Positions 26,063 through 35,904 of a stretch of DNA of 64,000 nt are shown here, one piece after another (position 1 is the first letter of the stretch; each line of letters starts with the position of its first letter). The notes under the pieces are model-generated. The model did no database searches. It worked only from the letters and a program-made list of their open reading frames with translations, and was not told where the DNA came from. Source of the DNA: Flavobacterium aciduliphilum (GTDB lineage Bacteria; Bacteroidota; Bacteroidia; Flavobacteriales; Flavobacteriaceae); NCBI RefSeq assembly GCF_003268855.1, contig NZ_QLSZ01000001.1, forward strand, positions 11,369-75,368, given 5' to 3'. Position numbers and translations under genes: made by a program.

Positions 26063-29000
26063 ATGCGAAAAATTGCCACAACACTTTACTTTGGAACGCT
26101 CGTATGTGCGACTACACTTTCGGCGCAACAATCGGAAATTTATACCAACAAATCCTCAGAATTTGAAAAAGCAGTTTCCTTGTACAAAGACAAGCAATAT
26201 TTGGCTGCTCAAATAGCATTTGATAAAGTACGTCAAAACAACAATGAATCTGATATTCAGGCTGATTGTGCTTACTACATAGCAAATTGCGCCATTCGTT
26301 TAAATCAATCGGATGCCGATGTCTTGATGGAGAATTTTGTAAAAAACTACCCTACAAGTACCAAACAAAACCAAGCCTACTTGGGGGTTGCCACCTATTA
26401 TTTTGAAAAAGGAAATTATCCTTTAGCATTAGAATATTTTGCAAAAGTGGAAGAAAGTGAATTAACTTTTGACGAACTTGAAAAATATTATTTTCAAAGG
26501 GGATATTCTAATTTCTCAGCCAAAAATAAAAAAGAAGCAACCAACTACTTCAACAAAGTAGCCAACTCAAAAGAATATGGAGCTCAAGCCAAATATTATT
26601 TAGGGTTTATGTCTTATGAAGAGGATAATTATAAAGAAGCTACAAAGTATTTTGACCAAGTTTCGGGCGAGGAAAAATATAAAGAAAAGCTATCCTACTT
26701 TCAAGCTGACATGAACTTCAAATTAGGAAATTTTGAAAAAGCAATAGAACTGGGAAAAGCGGCTATGTCAAAGTCGAATGCTATGGAAAAATCAGAATTG
26801 AATAAAATCATTGGTGAGAGTTATTTCAATCTGAAAAAATATGAAGAGGCTCTTCCGTTTTTAAAAGGCTATAATGGTAAAAATGGCAAATGGAATAATA
26901 CCGATTTTTATCAATTAGGATATACCTACTACCAACAAAAAGACTATGAAAATGCTATAGCACAATTCAACAAGATTATTGATGGAAATGATTTTGTCGC
27001 ACAAAACGCATATTATCATTTGGCTGAATGTTACTTAAATAGCGATAAAAAACAGCAGGCACTTAATGCTTTTAAAACCGCTTCTGAAATCGATTTTGAC
27101 AAACAAATTCAAGAAGACGCCTCACTGAATTATGCCAAAATCAGTTACGAAATTGGGAATTCCTACCAATCAGTGCCTGATGTGTTGAACGCTTTTTTAA
27201 ACAAATATCCTAACTCTTCAAGTAAATCTGAAATTGAAGCCTTGTTGATTAACTCCTACATTACGTCCAAAAATTATAAAGAAGCGCTAACTTTATTAGA
27301 AAAAAACAAAAATCCAGAAAATAGACAAGCTTATCAAAAAGTAACATTCTATCGTGGGTTAGAACTTTATACCGATGGAAACTATAACGATGCTTTGAAA
27401 ATGTTTACGACATCTATCGGAATTCAAAAAGACCCAAAATGCACCGCTAGAGCCACGTTTTGGAAAGCAGAAACTGAGTTTACATTAGACAATTTTAATG
27501 ACGCATTGCTTAGTTTTAAACAATTTTTAGAAATGAGTGAAGCCAAAAACACGAATGAATATAAAAATATTAATTACAACATTGCCTATTGTTATTTCAA
27601 ACAAAAGGAATATGAACAAGCAGCGCCTTTTTTTCAAAATCAAATAGATGCGCAAAAAGAAGACAAAATTCGATTGAATGATTCTTATTTGAGATTGGGC
27701 GATTGCCGATTTGTAACTTCAAAATATTGGCCTGCCATGGATGCTTACAACAAAGCTATTGAATTAAAAAGTGTAGACGCGGATTATGCAGCCTATCAAA
27801 AAGCTATTAGCTATGGTTTTGTTTCAAAAAACGATAAAAAAATTGAAGACTTTAATAAGTTTTTACAAAACTTCAAATCGTCTCAATACCGAGACGATGC
27901 GTTATATGAATTGGCAAATACATATGTCACAGAAAACAAAATTGACCTAGCAATTAAAACGTATGACCAATTGTTAGCTGAATTTAAAAATGGTACGTTC
28001 GCTTCAAAAGCCGTTCTAAAAGAAGGTTTGCTTTATTACAATGCCAACAAAGATGATTTAGCTATTGACAAGTTTAAAAAAGTAGCCTCTGAATTTCCAA
28101 AAACACCTGAAGCCCTAGAAGCAGTAAGCACAGCACGTCTAATCTATGTAGACAATGGAAAAGTAGACGAATATGCGGCTTGGGTAAAATCGTTACATTA
28201 CATCGAAGTATCGGATAGAGAATTAGACAATGACAGCTATGAAGCCGCTGAAAAACAATATGTTCAAAACAATAAAAAACAAGCTATTGCCACACTGAGT
28301 TCGTATATTGCGAATTTTCCAAACGGATTACACCTAGTTAATGCCAATTTTTACTTAGCTCAACTTTATTATGCTGATGGTTTGGAACAAAATGCGACTC
28401 AAAATTATGAATATGTATGTGCACAAGCGAAAAACGAATTTACGGAACAAGCTTTGTCGCGCCTATGCGAAATTTATTTAAAGAAAAACGACTACCTAAA
28501 AGGAATTCCTGTGCTATTACGACTGGAGAAAGAAGCTGATTTTCCACAAAATGTAACCTTTGCACAGGCCAATTTAATGCGTGCATATTATGAGCAAAAA
28601 GACTATCAAAATGCGGTCGTATATGCCGAGAAAGTATTGGCTAATCCGAAAACAGACAACAAAATAAAAAGTGACGCCCAAATCATTATAGCTCGTGCCG
28701 CCATTAATGTAAACGACGAAGCAAAGGCACGTATTGCCTATGCCAATTTATTAAAAATTGCTAAAGGAGAACTTGCCGCAGAGGCACTCTATTATGATGC
28801 CTTTTTTAAAAATAAAGACGGAAAGTTCTTGGATTCCAATAAGGTTGTTCAAAAAATTGCCAAAGACTATTCGGGATATAAATACTTTGGTTCAAAAAGT
28901 CTTATCGTAATGGCTAAAAATTATTACGGTTTGAAAGACAGTTTCCAAGCTACAGCAATTTTACAAAGTGTCATCGAAAATTTCACTGAGTATACTGAAG

Positions 29001-29077
29001 TTGTTCAAGACGCACAAAAAGAATTAGATACTATTAAATCTGAAGAGAGTAAAACCAACTCATCTATTGTAAAATAA
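26063..29077 (+). CDS. Large exported tetratricopeptide-repeat protein
   Basis: The 1004-residue protein has a signal peptide (MRKIATTLYF...TLSAQQ) and is almost entirely TPR-like helical hairpins. Clear repeats include AVSLYKDKQYLAAQIAFDKV, YYFEKGNYPLALEYFAKV, YYLGFMSYEEDNYKEATKYF, YYQQKDYENAIAQFNKI and YCYFKQKEYEQAAPFFQNQI. There is no membrane segment beyond the signal, so it is periplasmic or bound to the inner face of the outer membrane, where it would act as a scaffold. The next gene (29128) encodes an outer-membrane barrel 50 bp downstream, and the pair probably works together. Similar gene pairs occur in flavobacteria, but the function is not known to me. Confidence 0.88.
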   Translation: MRKIATTLYFGTLVCATTLSAQQSEIYTNKSSEFEKAVSLYKDKQYLAAQIAFDKVRQNNNESDIQADCAYYIANCAIRLNQSDADVLMENFVKNYPTSTKQNQAYLGVATYYFEKGNYPLALEYFAKVEESELTFDELEKYYFQRGYSNFSAKNKKEATNYFNKVANSKEYGAQAKYYLGFMSYEEDNYKEATKYFDQVSGEEKYKEKLSYFQADMNFKLGNFEKAIELGKAAMSKSNAMEKSELNKIIGESYFNLKKYEEALPFLKGYNGKNGKWNNTDFYQLGYTYYQQKDYENAIAQFNKIIDGNDFVAQNAYYHLAECYLNSDKKQQALNAFKTASEIDFDKQIQEDASLNYAKISYEIGNSYQSVPDVLNAFLNKYPNSSSKSEIEALLINSYITSKNYKEALTLLEKNKNPENRQAYQKVTFYRGLELYTDGNYNDALKMFTTSIGIQKDPKCTARATFWKAETEFTLDNFNDALLSFKQFLEMSEAKNTNEYKNINYNIAYCYFKQKEYEQAAPFFQNQIDAQKEDKIRLNDSYLRLGDCRFVTSKYWPAMDAYNKAIELKSVDADYAAYQKAISYGFVSKNDKKIEDFNKFLQNFKSSQYRDDALYELANTYVTENKIDLAIKTYDQLLAEFKNGTFASKAVLKEGLLYYNANKDDLAIDKFKKVASEFPKTPEALEAVSTARLIYVDNGKVDEYAAWVKSLHYIEVSDRELDNDSYEAAEKQYVQNNKKQAIATLSSYIANFPNGLHLVNANFYLAQLYYADGLEQNATQNYEYVCAQAKNEFTEQALSRLCEIYLKKNDYLKGIPVLLRLEKEADFPQNVTFAQANLMRAYYEQKDYQNAVVYAEKVLANPKTDNKIKSDAQIIIARAAINVNDEAKARIAYANLLKIAKGELAAEALYYDAFFKNKDGKFLDSNKVVQKIAKDYSGYKYFGSKSLIVMAKNYYGLKDSFQATAILQSVIENFTEYTEVVQDAQKELDTIKSEESKTNSSIVK

Positions 29078-29127
29078 TCCCTTTAATAAATATTATTTGG
29101 TTCACTTATCACATAAAATATAGACTT

Positions 29128-30891
29128 ATGAAACGTAATATCTCCCTTAAAATAGCTTTAATTTCATTTTTTATGATAACTCAACTGTCTTTTTCACAAA
29201 AGAAATATGACGCTATTGGAACAGAGGTTGTCAATGTTGTAAAATCCTATTCTGCTACAATTTCTGATGCCTTTAAAGTAAAGGAAACCCCTACACTAGA
29301 TGACGAGGACAATGCTAAAAAAGAATCCATTCAATACCCTATTTTTTCAGTTCCAGTAGCCTCAACTTTTACTCCTTCAAAAGGAAAAGCCGCCAATGTT
29401 GAAAATGGAAAAAGTGAAAAATATTTCAATAATTATGCTACACTTGCCTTCGGAAATTATGGAACGCTAGCTGCCGATGTAGTACTGACTCAAACCTTAG
29501 ATAATAGTGATTATGTTGGTGCTATGATTCACCATTTGTCTTCACAAGGAGGCATAAAAAATGTTCCTTTAAAAAACCAATTCTCTAATTCATCGATAGA
29601 TATAACATATGGCAGCAAATCAAAAGCCTTTTCGTGGAATGGCGACCTAGGTTATAAAAGAATGGGCTACAATTGGTATGGTTTGAATTCCTCTTTGTAT
29701 GATAATTTAACAGCAGAGGCACAAGAGGATTTATTCCATTCGATTAATCCAAAACATATCTATCAAAATATTAGCCTTGGCGGAAAATTAGCTGTGAATG
29801 AAAGCATGTTTAAAGAAGTAACGCTCAACTATAATCATTTTTCGGACAGTTTCTCTTCAAGTGAAAATCATGTGGTTGTTCAACCAAAATTTGATTTTGA
29901 TATTATGGATGTGACTTTAAAAACAAATATGGTACTTGATCACGTAAGTGGTACCTTTCAAAAAGATTATTTTGATACTAATAGCGTCGTGTACGGATTT
30001 ACAAACTTTGGCATAAAACCAACTTTTCAATGGAATAAAGAGGATTTTTCGGTAAATTTTGGTGTTGGAATTTTCTACAGCACTGCCAAAGATACTCTTG
30101 TTACTTCCTCAAAAAACAAATTGTATGTCTACCCAAATATCACGGGTACCTATAAAGTGGTTGGCGATTTAATGATTGCCTATGCTGGTGCTGAAGGCGC
30201 ACTAAAGCAAAATACCTACTATGATTTTGTACAAGAAAACTTTTTCTTATCCCCTACTTTGGCCATAGCTCCTACCGATCAAAAATATGATGTTTATCTT
30301 GGTTTGAAAGGGAAATTAGCTAATTATGTAGGGTATAACCTGAGAGCCTCTGTGATGAATGAAGACAATAAAGCCTTGTTTAAAAATAATATATACGATG
30401 CACTCATGTCAGATAAACTCGGTTATCATTATGGAAATTCCTTCAACATCGTTTATGATAATGTAAAAACAGTAACGCTATTTGGCGAATTAAAGGCCGA
30501 TTTTTCTAAAAACATCTCCGTAGGAATAAACGGTTCGATCTTTAGTTATACTACTAGAAATGAGCAACAAGCTTGGAATTTACCCAACTTGAAACTAGGG
30601 GCTACCTGTGACGTAACTTTGACGCCAAAATGGTATGCAGGTTCAACAATGTTCTATGTGGGATCACGAAAAGATCAAATGATCACTTCGGGTATCGTTG
30701 CAAATATGGAAGAGGTGAAATTATCAAGTTATTTTGATTTGAATGCACATGTAGGGTATAAACACAACAAACGTCTGACGTTCTTTTTCAAAGGAAACAA
30801 TTTAGCCAATCAAAATTACGAACGTTGGTTGAACTACCCTGTACAAGGCATACAAGTATTGCTAGGGGCTAATTATAAATTTGATTTTTAA
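29128..30891 (+). CDS. TonB-dependent-receptor-like outer-membrane beta-barrel protein
   Basis: The 587-residue protein has a signal peptide ending LSFSQ. It then has an N-terminal EVVNVVKSYSATISDAFKVKETP segment and long alternating beta strands, ending LLGANYKFDF with a terminal Phe as in outer-membrane barrels. At 587 residues it is shorter than a classical TonB receptor (usually 700 or more) and no full plug domain is apparent; the conserved PVASTFTPSKGKAANV region may be a reduced one. It follows the large TPR gene by 50 bp and is probably cotranscribed. It may be a receptor or assembly partner of the TPR protein; the substrate is unknown. Confidence 0.8.
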   Translation: MKRNISLKIALISFFMITQLSFSQKKYDAIGTEVVNVVKSYSATISDAFKVKETPTLDDEDNAKKESIQYPIFSVPVASTFTPSKGKAANVENGKSEKYFNNYATLAFGNYGTLAADVVLTQTLDNSDYVGAMIHHLSSQGGIKNVPLKNQFSNSSIDITYGSKSKAFSWNGDLGYKRMGYNWYGLNSSLYDNLTAEAQEDLFHSINPKHIYQNISLGGKLAVNESMFKEVTLNYNHFSDSFSSSENHVVVQPKFDFDIMDVTLKTNMVLDHVSGTFQKDYFDTNSVVYGFTNFGIKPTFQWNKEDFSVNFGVGIFYSTAKDTLVTSSKNKLYVYPNITGTYKVVGDLMIAYAGAEGALKQNTYYDFVQENFFLSPTLAIAPTDQKYDVYLGLKGKLANYVGYNLRASVMNEDNKALFKNNIYDALMSDKLGYHYGNSFNIVYDNVKTVTLFGELKADFSKNISVGINGSIFSYTTRNEQQAWNLPNLKLGATCDVTLTPKWYAGSTMFYVGSRKDQMITSGIVANMEEVKLSSYFDLNAHVGYKHNKRLTFFFKGNNLANQNYERWLNYPVQGIQVLLGANYKFDF

Positions 30892-30895
30892 AAGT

Positions 30896-30944
30896 AACTG
30901 CAAAGTTCTCAAAATATTGTATATATCTTACGGACTTTGCAGTT
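30896..30944 (+). terminator. Inverted repeat after the barrel gene, possible terminator
   Basis: AACTGCAAAGT (30896-30906) pairs perfectly over 11 bp with ACTTTGCAGTT (30934-30944), with a 27-base loop, followed by GAATTTT. The loop is long for an intrinsic terminator. It lies 12 bp before the ATG of the next gene and could also affect that gene's translation. Confidence 0.45.
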
Positions 30945-30955
30945 GAATTTTGATT

Positions 30956-31405
30956 ATGACACAAAAACAAAAAATACTTCAACATTATAATCAACTACTT
31001 CAAGACCGAATAGATATTTTTCGGGATATGATTGCCGATTTGACACAAGATGCCCTAAACGATGCCAAAGGTTCGGCGGGTGATAAACATGAAACAGCAC
31101 TTTCTATGATGCATCTTGAACAAGAAAAACTCAACCATAAACTTAAAGAAATTCTCAATCAAAAAGCAATTCTTGATAAAATTGATGCTTCAACTATGCA
31201 TTCTAAAATTGCCCTAGGAAGTTTGGTTCAAGCCAATGGAATGTTACTTTTTATAAGTGCAGCCCTCCCTAAAATCACTATTGATGGGAAAACAATTATT
31301 GCCGTCTCTCTTCAATCTCCTTTGGTAACTAAATTAATAGGACAAGAAAAAGGGTTCACATTTGAAATTAATGCGTCTATCTATACAATAGAAACGATTC
31401 AATAA
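30956..31405 (+). CDS. Short GreA/GreB-like protein
   Basis: The ATG at 30956 is chosen over an upstream TTG. The 149-residue product has an N-terminal helical region with DALNDAKGSAGDKHETALSM and a second helix with QEKLNHKLKEILNQKAIL, which could form a Gre-type coiled coil. The C-terminal part is ISLQSPLVTKLIGQEKGFTF, matching the FKBP-like domain of GreA/GreB (S-P-L-x-x-x-L-x-G-x-x-x-G). It may bind the RNA polymerase secondary channel like Gre factors or Rnk, but the acidic coil tip is not obvious. Such genes have, I believe, sometimes carried an unsupported 3-oxoacyl-ACP synthase label. The function is inferred. Confidence 0.65.
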   Translation: MTQKQKILQHYNQLLQDRIDIFRDMIADLTQDALNDAKGSAGDKHETALSMMHLEQEKLNHKLKEILNQKAILDKIDASTMHSKIALGSLVQANGMLLFISAALPKITIDGKTIIAVSLQSPLVTKLIGQEKGFTFEINASIYTIETIQ

Positions 31406-31594
31406 AATCCTCTTTTCTATTAACCCAAAAAGAATTATAAACTCTAATCTGGATGTACATTTCCTACCTTAAATAGTTTCATTTTTTTACAAAATAAATA
31501 AAAATTTGTTTTAATTTAAAACCAATAACACTTAATTAATTTTACTATTAAAACAAAAAAATCAATTTTGCTTTATTAAATAAACTAATAAAAT

Positions 31595-33259
31595 ATGTGT
31601 GGAATTGTATGTGCTTTCGATTTGAAGCAAAAGTCAGAAATAATAAGACCTCAAGTATTGGATATGGCAAAAAGTATTCGCCATCGGGGTCCGGATTGGA
31701 GTGGAATATATAGCCATGACAAAGCAATATTAGCTCATGAACGTTTAGCTATAGTCGATCCAGCTTCTGGAAAGCAACCTTTATTGAGTACCGATAAAAA
31801 TCTAATACTTGCTGCCAATGGTGAGATTTATAATCATCGAGCGCTAAGAGAGCAGTTTACTTTAACTTATGATTTTAAAACTGAAAGTGATTGTGAAGTA
31901 ATTTTAGCGTTGTACAAAGAAAAGGGAACCGATTTTCTCGATGAATTAAATGGTATTTTTGGTTTTGCACTTTATGATGCTGAGCACAATAATTATTTCA
32001 TTGCTCGTGATCATATGGGCATTATCCCACTATATATGGGATGGGATCAATATGGCACATTTTACGTTGCCTCAGAATTGAAAGCCCTAGAAGGCTACTG
32101 TACTAAAATTGAGCTTTTCCCTCCTGGGCATTACCTATCAAGTAAAAACGGTGCGTTGGTAAAATGGTATGACCGAGAGTGGACCGATTTTGAAGCTGTA
32201 AAAGACAATACCACAAGTATTGAAGATTTAAAAAATGCTTTAGAAGCGGCAGTTCATAGACAATTAATGAGTGATGTTCCTTATGGCGTACTTTTATCTG
32301 GAGGATTGGATTCTTCCATTACCTCAGCTATCGTAAAAAAATACGCTAAAAAGAGAATTGAATCAAACGATACAGCCGAGGCATGGTATCCACAATTACA
32401 TTCTTTTGCAGTGGGTTTAGAAGGTTCGCCCGATTTAGCAGCTGCTCGAAAAGTAGCCGATCATTTAAAAACCATTCATCATGAAATAAAATTTACGATT
32501 CAAGAAGGATTAGATGCCCTTCGTGATGTGATTTACAATTTAGAAACCTACGACATCACAACAGTTAGAGCCTCAACACCAATGTATTTAATGGCGCGCG
32601 TCATCAAATCTATGGGAATAAAAATGGTACTTTCTGGAGAAGGTTCTGATGAATTATTTGGAGGTTATTTGTACTTTCATAAAGCTCCAAACGCTAAAGA
32701 ATTTCATGATGAAACCGTGCGAAAATTAAGCAAATTACACATGTATGATTGTCTGCGTGCCAACAAAAGTTTAGCGGCATGGGGTATCGAAGGAAGAGTA
32801 CCTTTTTTAGACAAAGAGTTTATGGATGTTGCCATGCGTTTTAACCCAAGTGACAAGATGATTACTAGCGAACGTATGGAAAAATGGGTTCTTAGAAAAG
32901 CCTTTGAAGACATGTTACCTGAAAGTGTGGCGTGGAGACAAAAAGAACAATTTAGCGATGGCGTAGGCTATAGTTGGATTGATACCCTAAAAGAAGTTGT
33001 CGCAAGAGAAGTTTCCGACGAACAGCTGGCACATGCAAAATATAAGTTCCCCATTCAAACGCCAACTTCTAAAGAAGAGTATTATTACAGAACTATATTT
33101 TCAGAACATTTTCCAAGCGATACCGCAGCCTTATGTGTGCCACAAGAAGCTAGTGTCGCTTGCAGTACCCAAATTGCATTAGAATGGGACGAAGCCTTTA
33201 AAAATTTGAACGATCCCTCTGGAAGAGCGGTTTCTACCGTTCATGAAGAGGCGTATTAA
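31595..33259 (+). CDS. asnB: Asparagine synthase B (glutamine-hydrolysing)
   Basis: At 554 residues this is the size of the E. coli AsnB type. The N-terminal glutaminase begins MCGIVCAF with catalytic Cys2 directly after the initiator Met, followed by SIRHRGPDWSGI, LAHERLAIVDP and the NGEIYNH loop. The synthetase half starts with the PP-loop VLLSGGLDSS near residue 233 (ATP-pyrophosphate binding) and continues with SGEGSDELFGGY. It makes asparagine from aspartate, glutamine and ATP in the cytoplasm. A 189-bp AT-rich region precedes the gene, enough for its own promoter, and a strong terminator follows. Confidence 0.95.
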   Translation: MCGIVCAFDLKQKSEIIRPQVLDMAKSIRHRGPDWSGIYSHDKAILAHERLAIVDPASGKQPLLSTDKNLILAANGEIYNHRALREQFTLTYDFKTESDCEVILALYKEKGTDFLDELNGIFGFALYDAEHNNYFIARDHMGIIPLYMGWDQYGTFYVASELKALEGYCTKIELFPPGHYLSSKNGALVKWYDREWTDFEAVKDNTTSIEDLKNALEAAVHRQLMSDVPYGVLLSGGLDSSITSAIVKKYAKKRIESNDTAEAWYPQLHSFAVGLEGSPDLAAARKVADHLKTIHHEIKFTIQEGLDALRDVIYNLETYDITTVRASTPMYLMARVIKSMGIKMVLSGEGSDELFGGYLYFHKAPNAKEFHDETVRKLSKLHMYDCLRANKSLAAWGIEGRVPFLDKEFMDVAMRFNPSDKMITSERMEKWVLRKAFEDMLPESVAWRQKEQFSDGVGYSWIDTLKEVVAREVSDEQLAHAKYKFPIQTPTSKEEYYYRTIFSEHFPSDTAALCVPQEASVACSTQIALEWDEAFKNLNDPSGRAVSTVHEEAY

Positions 33260-33273
33260 AATCTTTTTGTAAT

Positions 33274-33311
33274 AAAAAAGCCTTCAACTATAGTACTTGA
33301 AGGCTTTTTTT
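33274..33311. terminator. Bidirectional terminator between asnB and the E1 gene
   Basis: AAAAAAGCCTTCAA (33274-33287) and TTGAAGGCTTTTTT (33297-33310) form a perfect 14-bp stem around a 9-base loop, with T runs on both strands. It sits between two converging genes. Confidence 0.95.
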
Positions 33312-33312
33312 A

Positions 33313-35718
33313 TTAGTATAACGTTCGAAATTTTTTTGGATTGGCTTCATGCATAATGGCATACACTTTTTCAAAAATATCATCAACTGAAGGTTTTGAA
33401 AAGTAGTCTCCATCAGTTCCATAAGCAGGTCTATGAGCTTTAGATGTTAACGTTTGAGGTGCACTATCCAAATAGTGATAGCCTTTTTGTACTTCTACAA
33501 TTTCCTGAAGTATATAAGCACTTGCTCCGCCAGGAACATCTTCATCTATCACCAATAAACGGTTCGTTTTGGCCAAACTTTTCACAATATCATGACGGAT
33601 GTCAAAAGGCAATAACGATTGAACATCAATGATTTCGGCATGAATCCCTACATGTTCTAATTCTGTCGCCGCTTGTTCTACTAAACGTAAAGTAGAACCA
33701 TAAGAAACTAAAGTGATATCTGTTCCTTCTCGAAGTGTTTCAACGACTCCAATCGGTGTTTTAAAAGCTCCTAAGTTAGTAGGCATTTTTTCTTTCAAAC
33801 GATAACCGTTTAAACACTCAATAACCAAAGCTGGTTCGTCTTTTTCTAAAAGCGTATTATAGAATCCCGCTGCTTTTGTCATATTTCTAGGCACTAAAAC
33901 ATGAATACCTCGTATTGCATTGATAATCATCCCCATTGGAGATCCCGAATGCCATACGCCTTCTAAACGATGTCCACGCGTTCTTATAATTAAAGGAGCT
34001 TTTTGTCGCCCCGAGGTTCTATATTGTAGTGTTGCTAAATCGTCACTCATGATTTGGATGGCATACAACAAATAGTCTAAATATTGTATTTCAGCTATAG
34101 GTCGTAGCCCTCTCATCGCCATACCAATTCCTTGTCCTAAAATCGTAGCCTCACGAATTCCAACATCTGCCACACGCATAGCGCCATACTTTTCTTGCAT
34201 GCCCTCTAACCCTTGATTTACATCACCAATGGTTCCCGAATCTTCTCCGAAAATAAGTGTTTCAGGGTATTTTGAAAAGAGAGCATCAAAATTATCTCTT
34301 AACACCAAACGTGCATCTACTTCTTCTGATGAAGCCTCATAAGTGGGTAAAACCTCTTCTGAAGTCAATACGTTTTCTTGCGATTCTGAAAATAAATGTG
34401 AACTAAATTTGGGTTGTATTTTTTCGATATAATTTAAAATCCAAGCAGCCAACGGTGTCGAAGCGGCTTCATCATTCCATAACATACGAAGTACTTTACG
34501 AGCTGTAGTAAGAATGTCTTTTCGAATAGGTTCTTTTATAGAGGCTAACTCTTGTGCTAATTTGTCAATAAAAATCTTTTGCTCACTTTGATGCGCTACC
34601 GTTTCCAACAAAGAAACCAATTCCTTTTGTTCTGCTTTCATAGGAGCAACAAATGCATTCCATGCTACTTTTTTCCCTTCCAAAACATCTTTTTTGGCTT
34701 GTGTTTCAATAGCATCCAATTCTTCTGAGGTAGCAAGTTCATTTTCAATCATCCAGAGACGCATCTGGCGAATACAATCAAAATCGGCCTCCCATGCCAA
34801 CCGTTCGGCATTTTTATATCTTTCATGACTTCCTGAGGTAGAATGTCCTTGAGGTTGTGTCAATTCTCGCACATGAATGAGTACGGGAACATGTTCCTCA
34901 CGTGCAAGAGTCGATGCTTTTTCATAGGCTGACACCAACGTAGCGTAATCCCATCCCATTACGGTCATGATTTCATACCCCTTAGTCTTTTCATCTCGTT
35001 GAAACCCTTTGAGTATTTCAGAAATATTTTCCTTTGTAGTTTGATGTCTCGCATGAACTGAAATTCCGTATTCATCATCCCAAACACTCATTACCATTGG
35101 CACTTGAAGTACACCTGCTGCATTGATTGTCTCAAAAAACAAGCCTTCAGATGTAGAGGCGTTCCCTATAGTTCCCCAAGCCACCTCATTTCCTTTTTCG
35201 GAAAATTTTGTTTGTTGGATTTCAGCTACATTTCGATAAATTTTAGAGGCTTGTGCCAATCCAAGAAGTCGAGGCATTTGCCCAGCCGTAGGAGAAATAT
35301 CAGCGCTAGAATTTTTTTGTTTTGTCAAATCATTCCAATTTCCATTTTCGTCAAGCGAATGGGTGGCAAAGTGTCCTCCCATTTGTCTACCTGCACTCAT
35401 AGGATCAAATTGAATATCTGTATGACCATACAAACCTGCAAAAAATTGTTCAATAGTCATAGCCCCAATAGCCATCATAAACGTTTGATCTCGGTAATAC
35501 CCCGAACGGAAATCACCATTTTTAAACGCTTTTGCCATAGCTAACTGAGGCACTTCTTTTCCGTCTCCAAAAATTCCAAACTTGGCTTTCCCAGTAAGCA
35601 CTTCTCTTCTTCCCAATAAACTACACTCTCTACTAATGCTAGCAATTCTATAATCGTTTAAAACTTCCGCTTTAAAATCTTCAAAAGTAATTTCAACTTT
35701 GGTTTGTATTTCAGTCAT
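33313..35718 (-). CDS. Fused 2-oxoacid dehydrogenase E1 (alpha and beta) subunit
   Basis: The 801-residue thiamine-diphosphate enzyme joins an E1 alpha part (residues about 20-400) to an E1 beta part (about 465-800). The alpha half holds REVLTGKAKFGIFGDGKE, GYYRDQTFMMAIGAM and the ThDP-metal region WGTIGNASTSEGLFFETINAAG. The beta half holds LIFGEDSGTIGDVNQGLEG, VADVGIREATILGQGIGMAMRGLRPIAEIQYLDY, and a C-terminal transketolase domain (VDVQSLLPFD-like). It decarboxylates a 2-oxoacid and loads the acyl group on the E2 lipoyl domain. The fused arrangement is common in Bacteroidota. Substrate preference, branched-chain 2-oxoacids versus others, cannot be read from sequence. It has its own terminator and a 186-bp upstream region. 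Confidence 0.9.
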   Translation of the reverse strand: MTEIQTKVEITFEDFKAEVLNDYRIASISRECSLLGRREVLTGKAKFGIFGDGKEVPQLAMAKAFKNGDFRSGYYRDQTFMMAIGAMTIEQFFAGLYGHTDIQFDPMSAGRQMGGHFATHSLDENGNWNDLTKQKNSSADISPTAGQMPRLLGLAQASKIYRNVAEIQQTKFSEKGNEVAWGTIGNASTSEGLFFETINAAGVLQVPMVMSVWDDEYGISVHARHQTTKENISEILKGFQRDEKTKGYEIMTVMGWDYATLVSAYEKASTLAREEHVPVLIHVRELTQPQGHSTSGSHERYKNAERLAWEADFDCIRQMRLWMIENELATSEELDAIETQAKKDVLEGKKVAWNAFVAPMKAEQKELVSLLETVAHQSEQKIFIDKLAQELASIKEPIRKDILTTARKVLRMLWNDEAASTPLAAWILNYIEKIQPKFSSHLFSESQENVLTSEEVLPTYEASSEEVDARLVLRDNFDALFSKYPETLIFGEDSGTIGDVNQGLEGMQEKYGAMRVADVGIREATILGQGIGMAMRGLRPIAEIQYLDYLLYAIQIMSDDLATLQYRTSGRQKAPLIIRTRGHRLEGVWHSGSPMGMIINAIRGIHVLVPRNMTKAAGFYNTLLEKDEPALVIECLNGYRLKEKMPTNLGAFKTPIGVVETLREGTDITLVSYGSTLRLVEQAATELEHVGIHAEIIDVQSLLPFDIRHDIVKSLAKTNRLLVIDEDVPGGASAYILQEIVEVQKGYHYLDSAPQTLTSKAHRPAYGTDGDYFSKPSVDDIFEKVYAIMHEANPKKFRTLY

Positions 35719-35904
35719 AATTGAAATGGATTTCTTAACGAAACAAATTTAATGAAAAAGTGTTAATAATTGTAATTCCGTAAAAAAAATATAATTTAAT
35801 TTTTAGTAATTTATTATCCAAATAAAAACAAATAATTTAATAAAAAGTCTTTATTTGATTATTTTTTTAAAATATACTCAAAAACAAAGCTGTTTTTTTA
35901 CATT

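Noticed and set aside
30950..30955. TTG start of the Gre-like gene two codons upstream
   Set aside because: An ATG two codons later is available and gives a normal N-terminus.
35104..35544. A 146-codon plus-strand open frame
   Set aside because: It is antisense to the E1 dehydrogenase gene, Cys- and Ser-rich without domain character, and has no intergenic promoter.
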